A DNA stretch of 64,000 nucleotides from Pigmentiphaga kullae (GTDB lineage Bacteria; Pseudomonadota; Gammaproteobacteria; Burkholderiales; Burkholderiaceae_B): NCBI RefSeq assembly GCF_004216695.1, contig NZ_SGXC01000004.1:186001-250000 (forward strand). The letters are read 5' to 3'. The notes beneath the pieces are model-generated. The model did no database searches and was not told the DNA's origin. It saw only the letters and a program-made list of their open reading frames with translations. Position 1 is the first letter of the stretch; each line of letters begins with the position of its first letter. Shown in pieces: positions 18,234 through 26,013 of this stretch. A program made the translations under genes and the position numbers.

Positions 18234-18782
18234 ATGTCGGCCGATTCCTCCGCCGAAAACTGGCCCGAGACCGTCGTACGCGCGCTCAAGGCCAACGACG
18301 TCAGGCTCGTGGCCTATGTGCCGGACAACGTCCTGGCGCCCTTGATCCGGCTGGTTCACGACGATCCGTATTTCTCGGTGGTATGCCCCGCCCGCGAAGA
18401 AGAGGCGGTGGGCATCGTGGCCGGCGCCTACATGGCGGGCACGCGCGGCATCGTCCTGATGCAGACCAGCGGCTTCGCCACCCTGCCCAACGTGCTGGCC
18501 TCGCTGCTCGCCCCCTACCGCATCCCCGTGCCGATGATGATTTCCGAGCGCGGCGCGATCGGCGACTTCCAGCTCGGCCAGGCCATGGTGTGCCGCACGA
18601 TGCGGCCGGTGCTGACCGCGCTGGGCATTCCGCACTTCGCCATCGAACGCCGCGACGACGTCGAGTTCGTCGTGGGCGGCATGATCGGCCAGGCCTACGC
18701 CACCCACGAGCCGGCGGCGGTGATCCTCTCGCCGCTGTTGACCAAGAAGGCTCACGCGCCCGCCGCCACGGCGGCGCGCTGA
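18234..18782 (+). CDS. ThDP-dependent decarboxylase, PYR-domain (alpha) subunit, sulfopyruvate/phosphonopyruvate decarboxylase type
   Basis: A 182-residue protein corresponding to the N-terminal pyrimidine-binding half of a thiamin-diphosphate decarboxylase, made as a separate chain as in ComD. The cofactor-activating Glu is in C-P-A-R-E-E-E-A at residues 51-58. The stretch LMQTSGFATLPNVLASL near residue 80 is typical of sulfopyruvate and phosphonopyruvate decarboxylases. The ATG at 18234 follows GGGAG. The beta-chain gene follows at once (TGATG junction). It opens the large operon and should decarboxylate a 2-oxoacid to an aldehyde in the cytoplasm; the substrate is not known. Confidence 0.85.
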   Translation: MSADSSAENWPETVVRALKANDVRLVAYVPDNVLAPLIRLVHDDPYFSVVCPAREEEAVGIVAGAYMAGTRGIVLMQTSGFATLPNVLASLLAPYRIPVPMMISERGAIGDFQLGQAMVCRTMRPVLTALGIPHFAIERRDDVEFVVGGMIGQAYATHEPAAVILSPLLTKKAHAPAATAAR

Positions 18783-18793
18783 TGGAGAAACGC

Positions 18794-19408
18794 ATGTCGA
18801 ACAGCGAACTGAGATCGATCTCCCGCGCCAGCGCCAAGGTCATGAATCGCTCCGACCTGACACGCAGGCTGGTGGCCCGGCTCGAACGGGAAGAAGCCGT
18901 CATCGGCGGCATAGGCAACAGCAACTTCGACCTGTGGGCCAGCGGCCAGCGGCCGCAGAATTTCTACATGCTGGGCAGCATGGGGCTGGCCATCCCCATC
19001 GCGCTCGGCGTGGCCATGGCCCAGCCGGGCCGCAAGGTGTTCGCGCTGGAAGGCGACGGCTCGCTGCTGATGGAGCTGGGCGCGCTGGGAACGGTCGCGG
19101 CTCACGCGCCGTGCAACCTGGCCATCGTGGTCTGGGACAACGGCATGTACCAGATAACGGGATCGCAGAAGACTCTGACGTCGTCCAAGGTGGATCTGGT
19201 CGGGATGGCGCGCGCGGCGGGTCTGGAGCGCAGTTCCTGGGCGCTGGACGAGGCGCATTTCGAATCCCTGGTCGGGCAGGCGCTGGACGGCGATGGGCCG
19301 TGGGTGATCGGCGCGCGCATCGACGGCGGGAAACCCGCCGGTACGACCGAACGCGATCCGGCCAGGATCCGCCTGCGTTTCATGCAGGGCCTGGGCGTGG
19401 CGGCCTGA
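18794..19408 (+). CDS. ThDP-dependent decarboxylase, PP-domain (beta) subunit
   Basis: A 204-residue partner of the preceding gene. It is the diphosphate-binding half: MLGSMGLAIPIALGVAMA, then G-D-G at residues 87-89 and the metal-ligating Asn in the V-W-D-N-G-M-Y stretch about 27 residues on, followed by ITGSQKT as in ComE and phosphonopyruvate decarboxylase. The ATG at 18794 is favoured because GGAG lies six bases upstream; an in-frame ATG at 18782 overlaps the alpha stop (TGATG) and would add four residues. Both chains are needed for activity. An aldehyde dehydrogenase gene follows, matching an oxoacid-to-aldehyde-to-acid sequence. Confidence 0.86.
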   Translation: MSNSELRSISRASAKVMNRSDLTRRLVARLEREEAVIGGIGNSNFDLWASGQRPQNFYMLGSMGLAIPIALGVAMAQPGRKVFALEGDGSLLMELGALGTVAAHAPCNLAIVVWDNGMYQITGSQKTLTSSKVDLVGMARAAGLERSSWALDEAHFESLVGQALDGDGPWVIGARIDGGKPAGTTERDPARIRLRFMQGLGVAA

Positions 19409-19420
19409 AGGAGGGAGACC

Positions 19421-20833
19421 ATGTCCAGACTGCTGATCGATGGCCGTTGGGTGGATGGCGTATCCTCCCAGCCGCTCACGGATAAATACGCGGGCCGCGT
19501 CTACGGCGAGATGGCCGTGGCGTCGAGCGCCCAGGTCGACGAGGCGATCGGCGCCGCCAGGCATGCCGCCGACACCATACGCATGGAGCCGTATGCGCGC
19601 TACCAGGCCCTGACCGGCGCGGCCCGGATCATCGAGAGCCGCATGCGGCAGTTCATCGACCTGCTGCGCGACGAGGCCGGCTTTACCCGCGCGGACAGCG
19701 AGAACGAGGTGCGGCGCTGCGCCCAGACCCTGGAGCTGTCGGGCGAAGAGGCCAAGCGGCTGGCCGGCGACCTGATCCCGATGACGGCGGGCCGCGGCGT
19801 CAAGGACCGGCTGGGGTTCACCGTGCGCATGCCGCTGGGAGTGATCTGCGCCATCACGCCATTCAATTCGCCGCTCAATACCCTGGCCCACAAGGTGGGG
19901 CCGGCATTGGCGGGCGGCAATGCGGTGATCATCAAACCCTCGACCTTCACGCCGCTGTCGGCGGTGGAGCTGTGCAAGGCCCTGATCGACGCCGGCGTGC
20001 CGGGCAAGTTGCTGACCCTGCTGCACGGGCCGGGCGGATCGCTCGGCCGGCAATTGCTGGCCGACCCCCGCATCGCGTATTACGCCTTCACCGGCAGCAC
20101 GCAGGTGGGGCGCGAGATCCAGCAGGCCGCGGGGCTGCGCGGCACCCAACTCGAACTGGGCAGCATCGCCAGCACTATCGTCTGCCACGACGCCGACATC
20201 GGGATGGCGATTCCCAAGATCATCAACGCGGGCTTCCGCAAGGCGGGGCAGGTCTGCACCTCCGTGCAGCGGCTGTTCGTCGACCGGCGCATCGCCCCGG
20301 ACTTCGTGCCGCGCCTGGTGGAGGCGGTGCGCGCCACGACGTTCGGCGATCCGGCCGATCCGCGTACCGTCATCGGGCCGATGATCAGCGAGCACCACGC
20401 CCGGCGCGCGGCATCGTGGGTGGACGAGGCCGTGAGCCAGGGCGCGCGCCTGCTGACGGGAGGCAAGCTGCACGGCAGGGTGTTCGAGCCGACGATCCTG
20501 CGGAATGTGCGCAGCGACATGCGCGTGGTGTGTGAGGAAATTTTCGCGCCGGTGCTGTCCATCATCGAATTCGACGACATCGCCGAGGCGGTGGCCGGCG
20601 CCAATGCCAGCGATTTCGGCCTGGCGGCGGGCCTGTTCACGGCCGACCTGCACACGGCCTTGAACACCGCGCTGGCCCTGCGCTTCGGTGGCGTGCACAT
20701 CAACGAAGCTTCCAGCGCGCGGGTCGATGCCATGCCCTTCGGCGGCGTCAAGGATAGCGGCCACGGCCGCGAAGGGCCTGCCTACGCGATCCGGGAAATG
20801 ACCGAGGAGCGCCTGATCACCATCGCCTACTAG
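19421..20833 (+). CDS. NAD(P)-dependent aldehyde dehydrogenase
   Basis: A 470-residue aldehyde dehydrogenase. Catalytic Glu is in Q-L-E-L-G-S near residue 245 and the nucleophilic Cys in GQVCTS near residue 279. TPFNSPLNTLAHKVGPALAGGN holds the oxyanion Asn, and FTGSTQVG binds the cofactor. The LELGS in place of the usual LELGG is a mild departure seen in some subfamilies. AGGGAG precedes the ATG. Placed directly after the decarboxylase subunits, it probably oxidises their aldehyde product. Confidence 0.92.
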   Translation: MSRLLIDGRWVDGVSSQPLTDKYAGRVYGEMAVASSAQVDEAIGAARHAADTIRMEPYARYQALTGAARIIESRMRQFIDLLRDEAGFTRADSENEVRRCAQTLELSGEEAKRLAGDLIPMTAGRGVKDRLGFTVRMPLGVICAITPFNSPLNTLAHKVGPALAGGNAVIIKPSTFTPLSAVELCKALIDAGVPGKLLTLLHGPGGSLGRQLLADPRIAYYAFTGSTQVGREIQQAAGLRGTQLELGSIASTIVCHDADIGMAIPKIINAGFRKAGQVCTSVQRLFVDRRIAPDFVPRLVEAVRATTFGDPADPRTVIGPMISEHHARRAASWVDEAVSQGARLLTGGKLHGRVFEPTILRNVRSDMRVVCEEIFAPVLSIIEFDDIAEAVAGANASDFGLAAGLFTADLHTALNTALALRFGGVHINEASSARVDAMPFGGVKDSGHGREGPAYAIREMTEERLITIAY

Positions 20834-20850
20834 CCGGACCCGCGGGGCCG

Positions 20851-22995
20851 GTGTCGATTCAAACTGAATGGGATGAAGAGAGCGTGAACACATCTGCTGC
20901 AGGCTCCAGCACCTTGCGCGTCGCCGTGGATATCGGCGGGACCTTTACGGACGGCGTGGCGACCCTGCATCCGCAGGGCCGGATCTGGGTCGGCAAGACG
21001 CCGACCACGCCGTCGGACCCGGGCGAGGCGGTCTCCACCGTCATCGGCGACCTGTTGCGGCAGGTCGCGGTCTCGATGGGCGGGGCATCGCCGCAACTGG
21101 GCGAGGTGCTGCACGGCACGACGCTGGTCACCAATACGCTGATCGAACGCAAGGGCGCCGCCACCGGCCTGATCACCACCGCCGGCATGCGCGATGCGCT
21201 CGACATCGGGCGCGAGTGGCGCTATGACCCCTACGACCTGGACATCGTGTTGCCCCAGCCGCTGGTGCCGCCCGAGTGCCGGGCCGAAGTGGCCGAGCGG
21301 CTGGGCGCGCATGGCGACGTGCTCGAAGCGCTGGACGACGCGGATGTCGCGGCGGCGATCCAGGCGCTGGCGGACGCGGGCGTGACCTCGGTCGCGGTGT
21401 CGCTGCTGCATGCCTACATGGACGACAGCCATGAACGCCGCATCGAGGCGGCCATCAAGGCGCGTCTGCCCGAGATGGCGGTGTCTACCTCGTCGTCGCT
21501 GGCGCGCGAGATCGGCGAGTTCGAACGGACCTCCACCGCCACGGCCAACGCCTACGTCAAGCCGGTGGTGGCCGACTACCTGCGCCAGCTCGAGGCGCGT
21601 ATTGGCGACATCCGCCGCGGCATTCCGCTGCGCGTGATGGTGTCCAGCGGGGGATTCACTTCCGCCCGCGCGGGCGCCGAGTCGCCCATCATGCTGCTGG
21701 AGTCCGGGCCCGCCGCGGGGGTGCTCTCGGCGCTGAACACCGCGCGCCAGAACGACGTGGACCAGGTGCTGGCCTTCGACATGGGCGGCACCACGGCCAA
21801 GGCCTGCGTCGCCATCGATGGCGAGGCGCCGGTTGCGCACAGCTTCGAATGCGCGCGCGTGGAGCGGTTCAAGCGCGGGTCGGGGCTGCCCATCCTCATT
21901 CCCAGCATCGAGCTGATCGAGATCGGCGCCGGCGGCGGTTCGATCGCCTACTGCAACCGGCTGGGCCTGCTCAACGTCGGCCCGGAGTCGTCGGGATCGG
22001 TGCCCGGACCGGCGTGCTACGGCCGCGGCGGCGCGCAGCCGACCGTGACCGACGCCGACCTGCTGCTGGGCTATCTGAATCCGGGCAATTTCCTGGGCGG
22101 CGAGATGGCGCTGGACCTGGACGCGACCCGCGCTGCCATGGCCCGGCTGGGCGAGCAATTGAAGATGCCGGCCGAGAGCGTGGCCTGGGGCATCTGCAAC
22201 ATGGTCAACGAGAACATGGCAAGCGCCGCGCGCATCCACATCGCCGAGACCGGCCACGATCCGCGCGAGCTGTCCATGGTGGCGACGGGCGGCGCGGGGC
22301 CGGTGCACGCGGTGGACGTGGCGCGCAAGCTGCGCATTCCGCGCGTGCTGGTGCCGATCGCAGCGGGCGCCGGGTCGTGCCTGGGCATGCTGGCGGCGCC
22401 GGCGCGGGTGGACCGTGCCTGGTCCAGCCCGCAGTTGCTGGCCGAGGTCGACTGGAGGCAGATCGCGCGCGTGCTGGGCCAGCTCAAGCAGGAAGGGGAG
22501 GCCGAGCTGGCTTCGGTGGGAGCCCGCGATGTCGAGTGGCGCATCGGCGCCGACATGCGCTACTACGGCCAGGGGGCCGAGGTGCCTGTCTCGATTCCCT
22601 ATGCCGAGGTCGACGCCGCCACCGGCGCGGGCGTGCTCGCCGCATTCGAAGAGCAATACCAGCGCCTGTACGGCCGCCTGGTTCCGAATGCCCGGCCGCA
22701 GGTCACGACCTGGCGCCTGGTCGGCAAGGCTCGCACCGAGGGCAGCCATTTCGAATGGGGCGATGCCCGCACCCGTGGCGGCGCACCGGCCGGCTCGCGG
22801 CCCATCTACCTGCCGCTGCGGCGGGCGTACGGCGAGGTGCCGGTGCACGACCGCTATTCGCTGGCGGCGGGAACCACGCTGCAGGGACCGCTGATCCTGG
22901 AGGAACGCGAATCCACCCTTGTCGTGGCGGTGGCGGCCGATGTGGCCGTGCTTGCGGACCTGACCATATCCGTGACCATCAAGGAATTCGAATAA
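20851..22995 (+). CDS. hyuA: Hydantoinase/oxoprolinase family protein, A subunit
   Basis: A 714-residue ATP-dependent cyclic-amide hydrolase subunit (HyuA, N-methylhydantoinase A, 5-oxoprolinase N-half). The actin-like ATPase signature V-A-V-D-I-G-G-T-F-T-D is near residue 25, LHGTTLVTNTLIERKG near residue 90, the second phosphate motif LAFDMGGTTAKACVA near residue 308, and VPGPACYGRGGAQPTVTDADL follows. Two GTG starts are possible (20851, 20884). It hydrolyses a lactam or hydantoin ring with ATP together with the B subunit encoded next (TAATG junction). Related acetone/acetophenone carboxylases share this fold, so ring opening is the likeliest but not the only role. Confidence 0.9.
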   Translation: MSIQTEWDEESVNTSAAGSSTLRVAVDIGGTFTDGVATLHPQGRIWVGKTPTTPSDPGEAVSTVIGDLLRQVAVSMGGASPQLGEVLHGTTLVTNTLIERKGAATGLITTAGMRDALDIGREWRYDPYDLDIVLPQPLVPPECRAEVAERLGAHGDVLEALDDADVAAAIQALADAGVTSVAVSLLHAYMDDSHERRIEAAIKARLPEMAVSTSSSLAREIGEFERTSTATANAYVKPVVADYLRQLEARIGDIRRGIPLRVMVSSGGFTSARAGAESPIMLLESGPAAGVLSALNTARQNDVDQVLAFDMGGTTAKACVAIDGEAPVAHSFECARVERFKRGSGLPILIPSIELIEIGAGGGSIAYCNRLGLLNVGPESSGSVPGPACYGRGGAQPTVTDADLLLGYLNPGNFLGGEMALDLDATRAAMARLGEQLKMPAESVAWGICNMVNENMASAARIHIAETGHDPRELSMVATGGAGPVHAVDVARKLRIPRVLVPIAAGAGSCLGMLAAPARVDRAWSSPQLLAEVDWRQIARVLGQLKQEGEAELASVGARDVEWRIGADMRYYGQGAEVPVSIPYAEVDAATGAGVLAAFEEQYQRLYGRLVPNARPQVTTWRLVGKARTEGSHFEWGDARTRGGAPAGSRPIYLPLRRAYGEVPVHDRYSLAAGTTLQGPLILEERESTLVVAVAADVAVLADLTISVTIKEFE

Positions 22996-24578
22996 TGGAC
23001 AAGACTTCCTCGCGGCGGCGTCCGGCCGCCCGGCAGACGAGCTTCGACGCGGTCGAACTGGAGATCCTGTGGAAGCGGCTCATCAGCGTCGTCGACGAGG
23101 CCGCCGCCGCGTTCGTGCGCACCTGCTTTTCCACGCTGGTCAGGGATGGCAACGATTTCGCCATCGTGCTGACCGACGCCCAGGGACGCTCGCTGGCGCA
23201 ATCGGCCATGAGCCTGCCCGGTTTCATCGGCTGCCTGCCGGCGACGGTGCGCCATTTCCTGGACAAGTACCCGGCCGATACCATCAAGCCGGGCGACGTC
23301 TTCATCACCAATGATCCGTGGAAGGGCTCGGGCCACGTGCACGACGTCACCACGGTCACGCCCATCTTTTTCGAGGGTCGGCTGGTCGCCTTCGGCGCGG
23401 TGGTCTCGCACCTGCCAGACATCGGCGGCAAGCTGCGCAGCAACAGCAGCCGAGAGATCTATGAAGAGGGCCTGCAGATCCCGTTGATGAAGCTGCTCGA
23501 CGACGGCAGGCCCAACGAAGTGCTGATCGAGATGATCACCCAGAACATACGCGTGCCGGAGCAGGGCATGGGCGACATCTGGGCGCAGGTGGCGGCGTGT
23601 CGCATGATGGCCGATCGCCTGCAGGGACCGCTGGCGGCGGTGGACCTCGAGGCGCTGGGCGCGCAGGTGCGGCGGCGCTCGGAAGATGCCATGCGCGAGG
23701 CCATCCGCGCCTTGCCCGACGGCGTCTATCGCTCGACCGTGCAGCACGACGGCTTCGAAGAACCCATCGTCATCCGCTGCCAGCTGACCGTGGCCGGCGA
23801 CCGCATCGACATCGACTACGCCGGCACGTCGGCGCAGCTGCCGCGTGCCCTGAACGTGGTGCCGATCTATGTGTTCGCCTACACCGTGTACGGCCTGAAG
23901 GCCTTGCTGTGCGCGGATATCCCGAACAACGAGGGCAGCTTCCTGCCGATCACGACGCAGGCGCCGGCCGGCTCGCTGCTCAATCCGACCTATCCGGCGG
24001 CCTCGGGCGGCCGCAGCGCCATCGGCCACCTGCTGCCGGGCGCCGTCTTCAAGGCGCTGGCCGAGGTGCTGCCCGAGAAGGTCTGGGCCTCGGGGTCGCC
24101 GAATTCGTCGATGACCATGTCGGGCGAATACCGGGGCAAGCGCTACGCCGTCGTGAACTTCCTGAATGCGGGGCAGGGCGCCAGCGCGCGCCGGCCCGGG
24201 TTCTCGGCGTTGAGCTTCCCGGCCAACCTGGGCAATACCCCGGTCGAGATGATGGAGACCCTGGCTCCGATCCGGGTCCTGCGGCGCGAGATCCGTCGCG
24301 GCAGCGGCGGCGAAGGGCGCCAGCCGGGCGGCTGCGGCATCCGCTTCGAGTACGAGTTGCTGCCCGATGCGCCGGATGCGGCGGCATCGTTCCTGATGAC
24401 CCAGCTCAAGTCCGCGCCAGCCGGGCTGGCCGGCGGCGGCCCCGGCCAGCCCGGGCGCCTGGCCATCAACGGCCAGGCCGTCGATCCCACCGAGCCGCGC
24501 GTATTGCGCGCCGGCGACCGCGTGTTGATGGAAACCGCCGGCGGCGGCGCCTATGGACCACTGGAGAAAAAAGCATGA
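22995..24578 (+). CDS. hyuB: Hydantoinase/oxoprolinase family protein, B subunit
   Basis: A 527-residue HyuB-type subunit. Family marks are FDAVELEILWKRLISVVDEA at the start, PGDVFITNDPWKGSGHVHDV near residue 100, VVSHLPDIGG with the metal-binding-like His/Asp, and the late GGxGxRFEYE-like stretch QPGGCGIRFEYELL. Its start overlaps the hyuA stop by one base (TAATG) and its own stop overlaps the next start (ATGA), so translation is coupled along the operon. With HyuA it forms the ATP-dependent amidohydrolase complex in the cytoplasm. Confidence 0.9.
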   Translation: MDKTSSRRRPAARQTSFDAVELEILWKRLISVVDEAAAAFVRTCFSTLVRDGNDFAIVLTDAQGRSLAQSAMSLPGFIGCLPATVRHFLDKYPADTIKPGDVFITNDPWKGSGHVHDVTTVTPIFFEGRLVAFGAVVSHLPDIGGKLRSNSSREIYEEGLQIPLMKLLDDGRPNEVLIEMITQNIRVPEQGMGDIWAQVAACRMMADRLQGPLAAVDLEALGAQVRRRSEDAMREAIRALPDGVYRSTVQHDGFEEPIVIRCQLTVAGDRIDIDYAGTSAQLPRALNVVPIYVFAYTVYGLKALLCADIPNNEGSFLPITTQAPAGSLLNPTYPAASGGRSAIGHLLPGAVFKALAEVLPEKVWASGSPNSSMTMSGEYRGKRYAVVNFLNAGQGASARRPGFSALSFPANLGNTPVEMMETLAPIRVLRREIRRGSGGEGRQPGGCGIRFEYELLPDAPDAAASFLMTQLKSAPAGLAGGGPGQPGRLAINGQAVDPTEPRVLRAGDRVLMETAGGGAYGPLEKKA

Positions 24579-24925
24579 GCGAAATGATACGTATCGACCA
24601 GAGCGCGCGGCGCAGCCGGGCGCTGGTCCACAACGGCATCGCCTACCTGTCGGGCCAGGTGCCCGATGACCGCACGCAGGACGTCGCCGGCCAGACCCGG
24701 CAGGTTCTGGCCAAGGTGGACGAGTTGCTGGCGCAGGCCGGAACCGACAAGAGCCGGGTGTTGAGCGCGCAGATCTGGCTGAAGACGATGGACGATTTCG
24801 CGGCGATGAACGAGGTGTGGGATGCCTGGGTGGAGCCAGGGCGGACCCCCACCCGTTGTTGCGGCAAGGTCGAACTGAATGACCCGGCATGCCGGGTGGA
24901 AGTAACGATGGTGGCCGCTGTTTGA
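24575..24925 (+). CDS. RidA (YjgF/YER057c/UK114) family protein
   Basis: A 116-residue RidA-fold protein: short, with LVHNGIAYLSGQVPDD near the start and CRVEVTMVAAV at the end. The Arg that binds the substrate carboxylate in true RidA (R105 in C-x-V/I-E) appears as C-R-V-E-V, so imine/enamine deaminase activity is plausible. Such proteins hydrolyse reactive 2-aminoacrylate-type enamines; pathway-specific members are common in operons for N-containing compounds. Coupled to hyuB by ATGA. Confidence 0.88.
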   Translation: MSEMIRIDQSARRSRALVHNGIAYLSGQVPDDRTQDVAGQTRQVLAKVDELLAQAGTDKSRVLSAQIWLKTMDDFAAMNEVWDAWVEPGRTPTRCCGKVELNDPACRVEVTMVAAV

Positions 24926-24984
24926 GGCTGCTTGAAGGACGGAGGAGGCGACATCCCGTTGTTCCCTAAACACGTGAGGCTGAG

Positions 24985-26013
24985 ATGATCGAGAGAAGCT
25001 CTGGCAGGTGTTGTAAGGTGAAGTCGCCCTCCGCGCGGGCCGGGTGGGCCGTGGCCGGGATGGCCATGGCATGCGCGGCCTGGGCGGCGCCCTCCGCGGC
25101 AGTGGCCGACGAGTTCCCCAGCAAGCCCATCCGGCTGGTGATCCCGTATGCGACCGGCGGCGTATCGGATTCGATCGGACGGGTGCTGGCCAAGTCCATG
25201 ACCGATGTGCTGGGACAATCGGTGGTCGCCGAAAACCGCGGCGGCGGAGGCGGCACCATAGGCGCCGCGGTGGTGGCCGCCGCGCCGCCCGACGGCTACA
25301 CCATCCTTCTGACCAGTCCGCCCATGGTCGCGGTAGCGCCCGTGCTGCTGAAGAACCTTTCCTACCGCGCGATCGACGATTTCACCGCGATCGGCACGCT
25401 GGTGACCACGCCCAACATTCTGGCGGTGAATAACGACCTGCCGGTGAAGTCCCTGGCCGACATGGCCAGCTATGCCAAGGGCGAAGGCCGGAACAAGCTG
25501 AGCTTCGCCTCGGCCGGGCCGGGCAGCACCGGCCACCTGTCGGGCCAGATCCTGCAGAACGCCATGAACATCGCCATGACCCACGTGCCGTACAAGTCGT
25601 CGGGGCTGGCCTTTCCCGACGTGATCTCGGGACGGGTGTCGATGGTGTTCGATTCGCTGCCGTCCACCATAGGCTACGTGCGCGCGGGGCAAGTGCGTCC
25701 GCTGGTGGTGATGTCCAGGGAACGGTCCTCGATATTGCCGGACGTGCCCACCGCCATCGAAGCGGGCTACCCCTCGGCCACGATGAACTTCTGGATGGGC
25801 ATAGAAGGGCCGGCCAACATGCCACCGGCCGTCGTGGAGAAGCTCAATGTCGCCATCCACAAGGCGGTGCAGTCGCCGGAGATGCGCAAGCAGCTCGCCA
25901 CGCTGGGAGCGGAACCCTATCTGATCAGTTCCACGGAGTTCGCGCAGTTGCGTCGCCAGGATGCCGCGACTTACCGTAAGCTCGTCAAGGACATGGGACT
26001 GGAGCGCGACTGA
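24985..26013 (+). CDS. Bug-family periplasmic solute receptor
   Basis: A 342-residue Bug receptor. The signal region is at about residues 20-41 (A-rich, cleavage near V-A-D-E). FPSKPIRLVIPYATGGVSDSIGRVL, VVAENRGGGGGTIGAAVV and ILPDVPTAIEAGYPS are the family signatures; the usual KPGAGG is changed to RGGGGG. It sits inside the operon between ridA and the molybdenum hydroxylase genes, and its stop overlaps the next start, so it is probably the dedicated binding protein for the pathway substrate. Confidence 0.92.
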   Translation: MIERSSGRCCKVKSPSARAGWAVAGMAMACAAWAAPSAAVADEFPSKPIRLVIPYATGGVSDSIGRVLAKSMTDVLGQSVVAENRGGGGGTIGAAVVAAAPPDGYTILLTSPPMVAVAPVLLKNLSYRAIDDFTAIGTLVTTPNILAVNNDLPVKSLADMASYAKGEGRNKLSFASAGPGSTGHLSGQILQNAMNIAMTHVPYKSSGLAFPDVISGRVSMVFDSLPSTIGYVRAGQVRPLVVMSRERSSILPDVPTAIEAGYPSATMNFWMGIEGPANMPPAVVEKLNVAIHKAVQSPEMRKQLATLGAEPYLISSTEFAQLRRQDAATYRKLVKDMGLERD

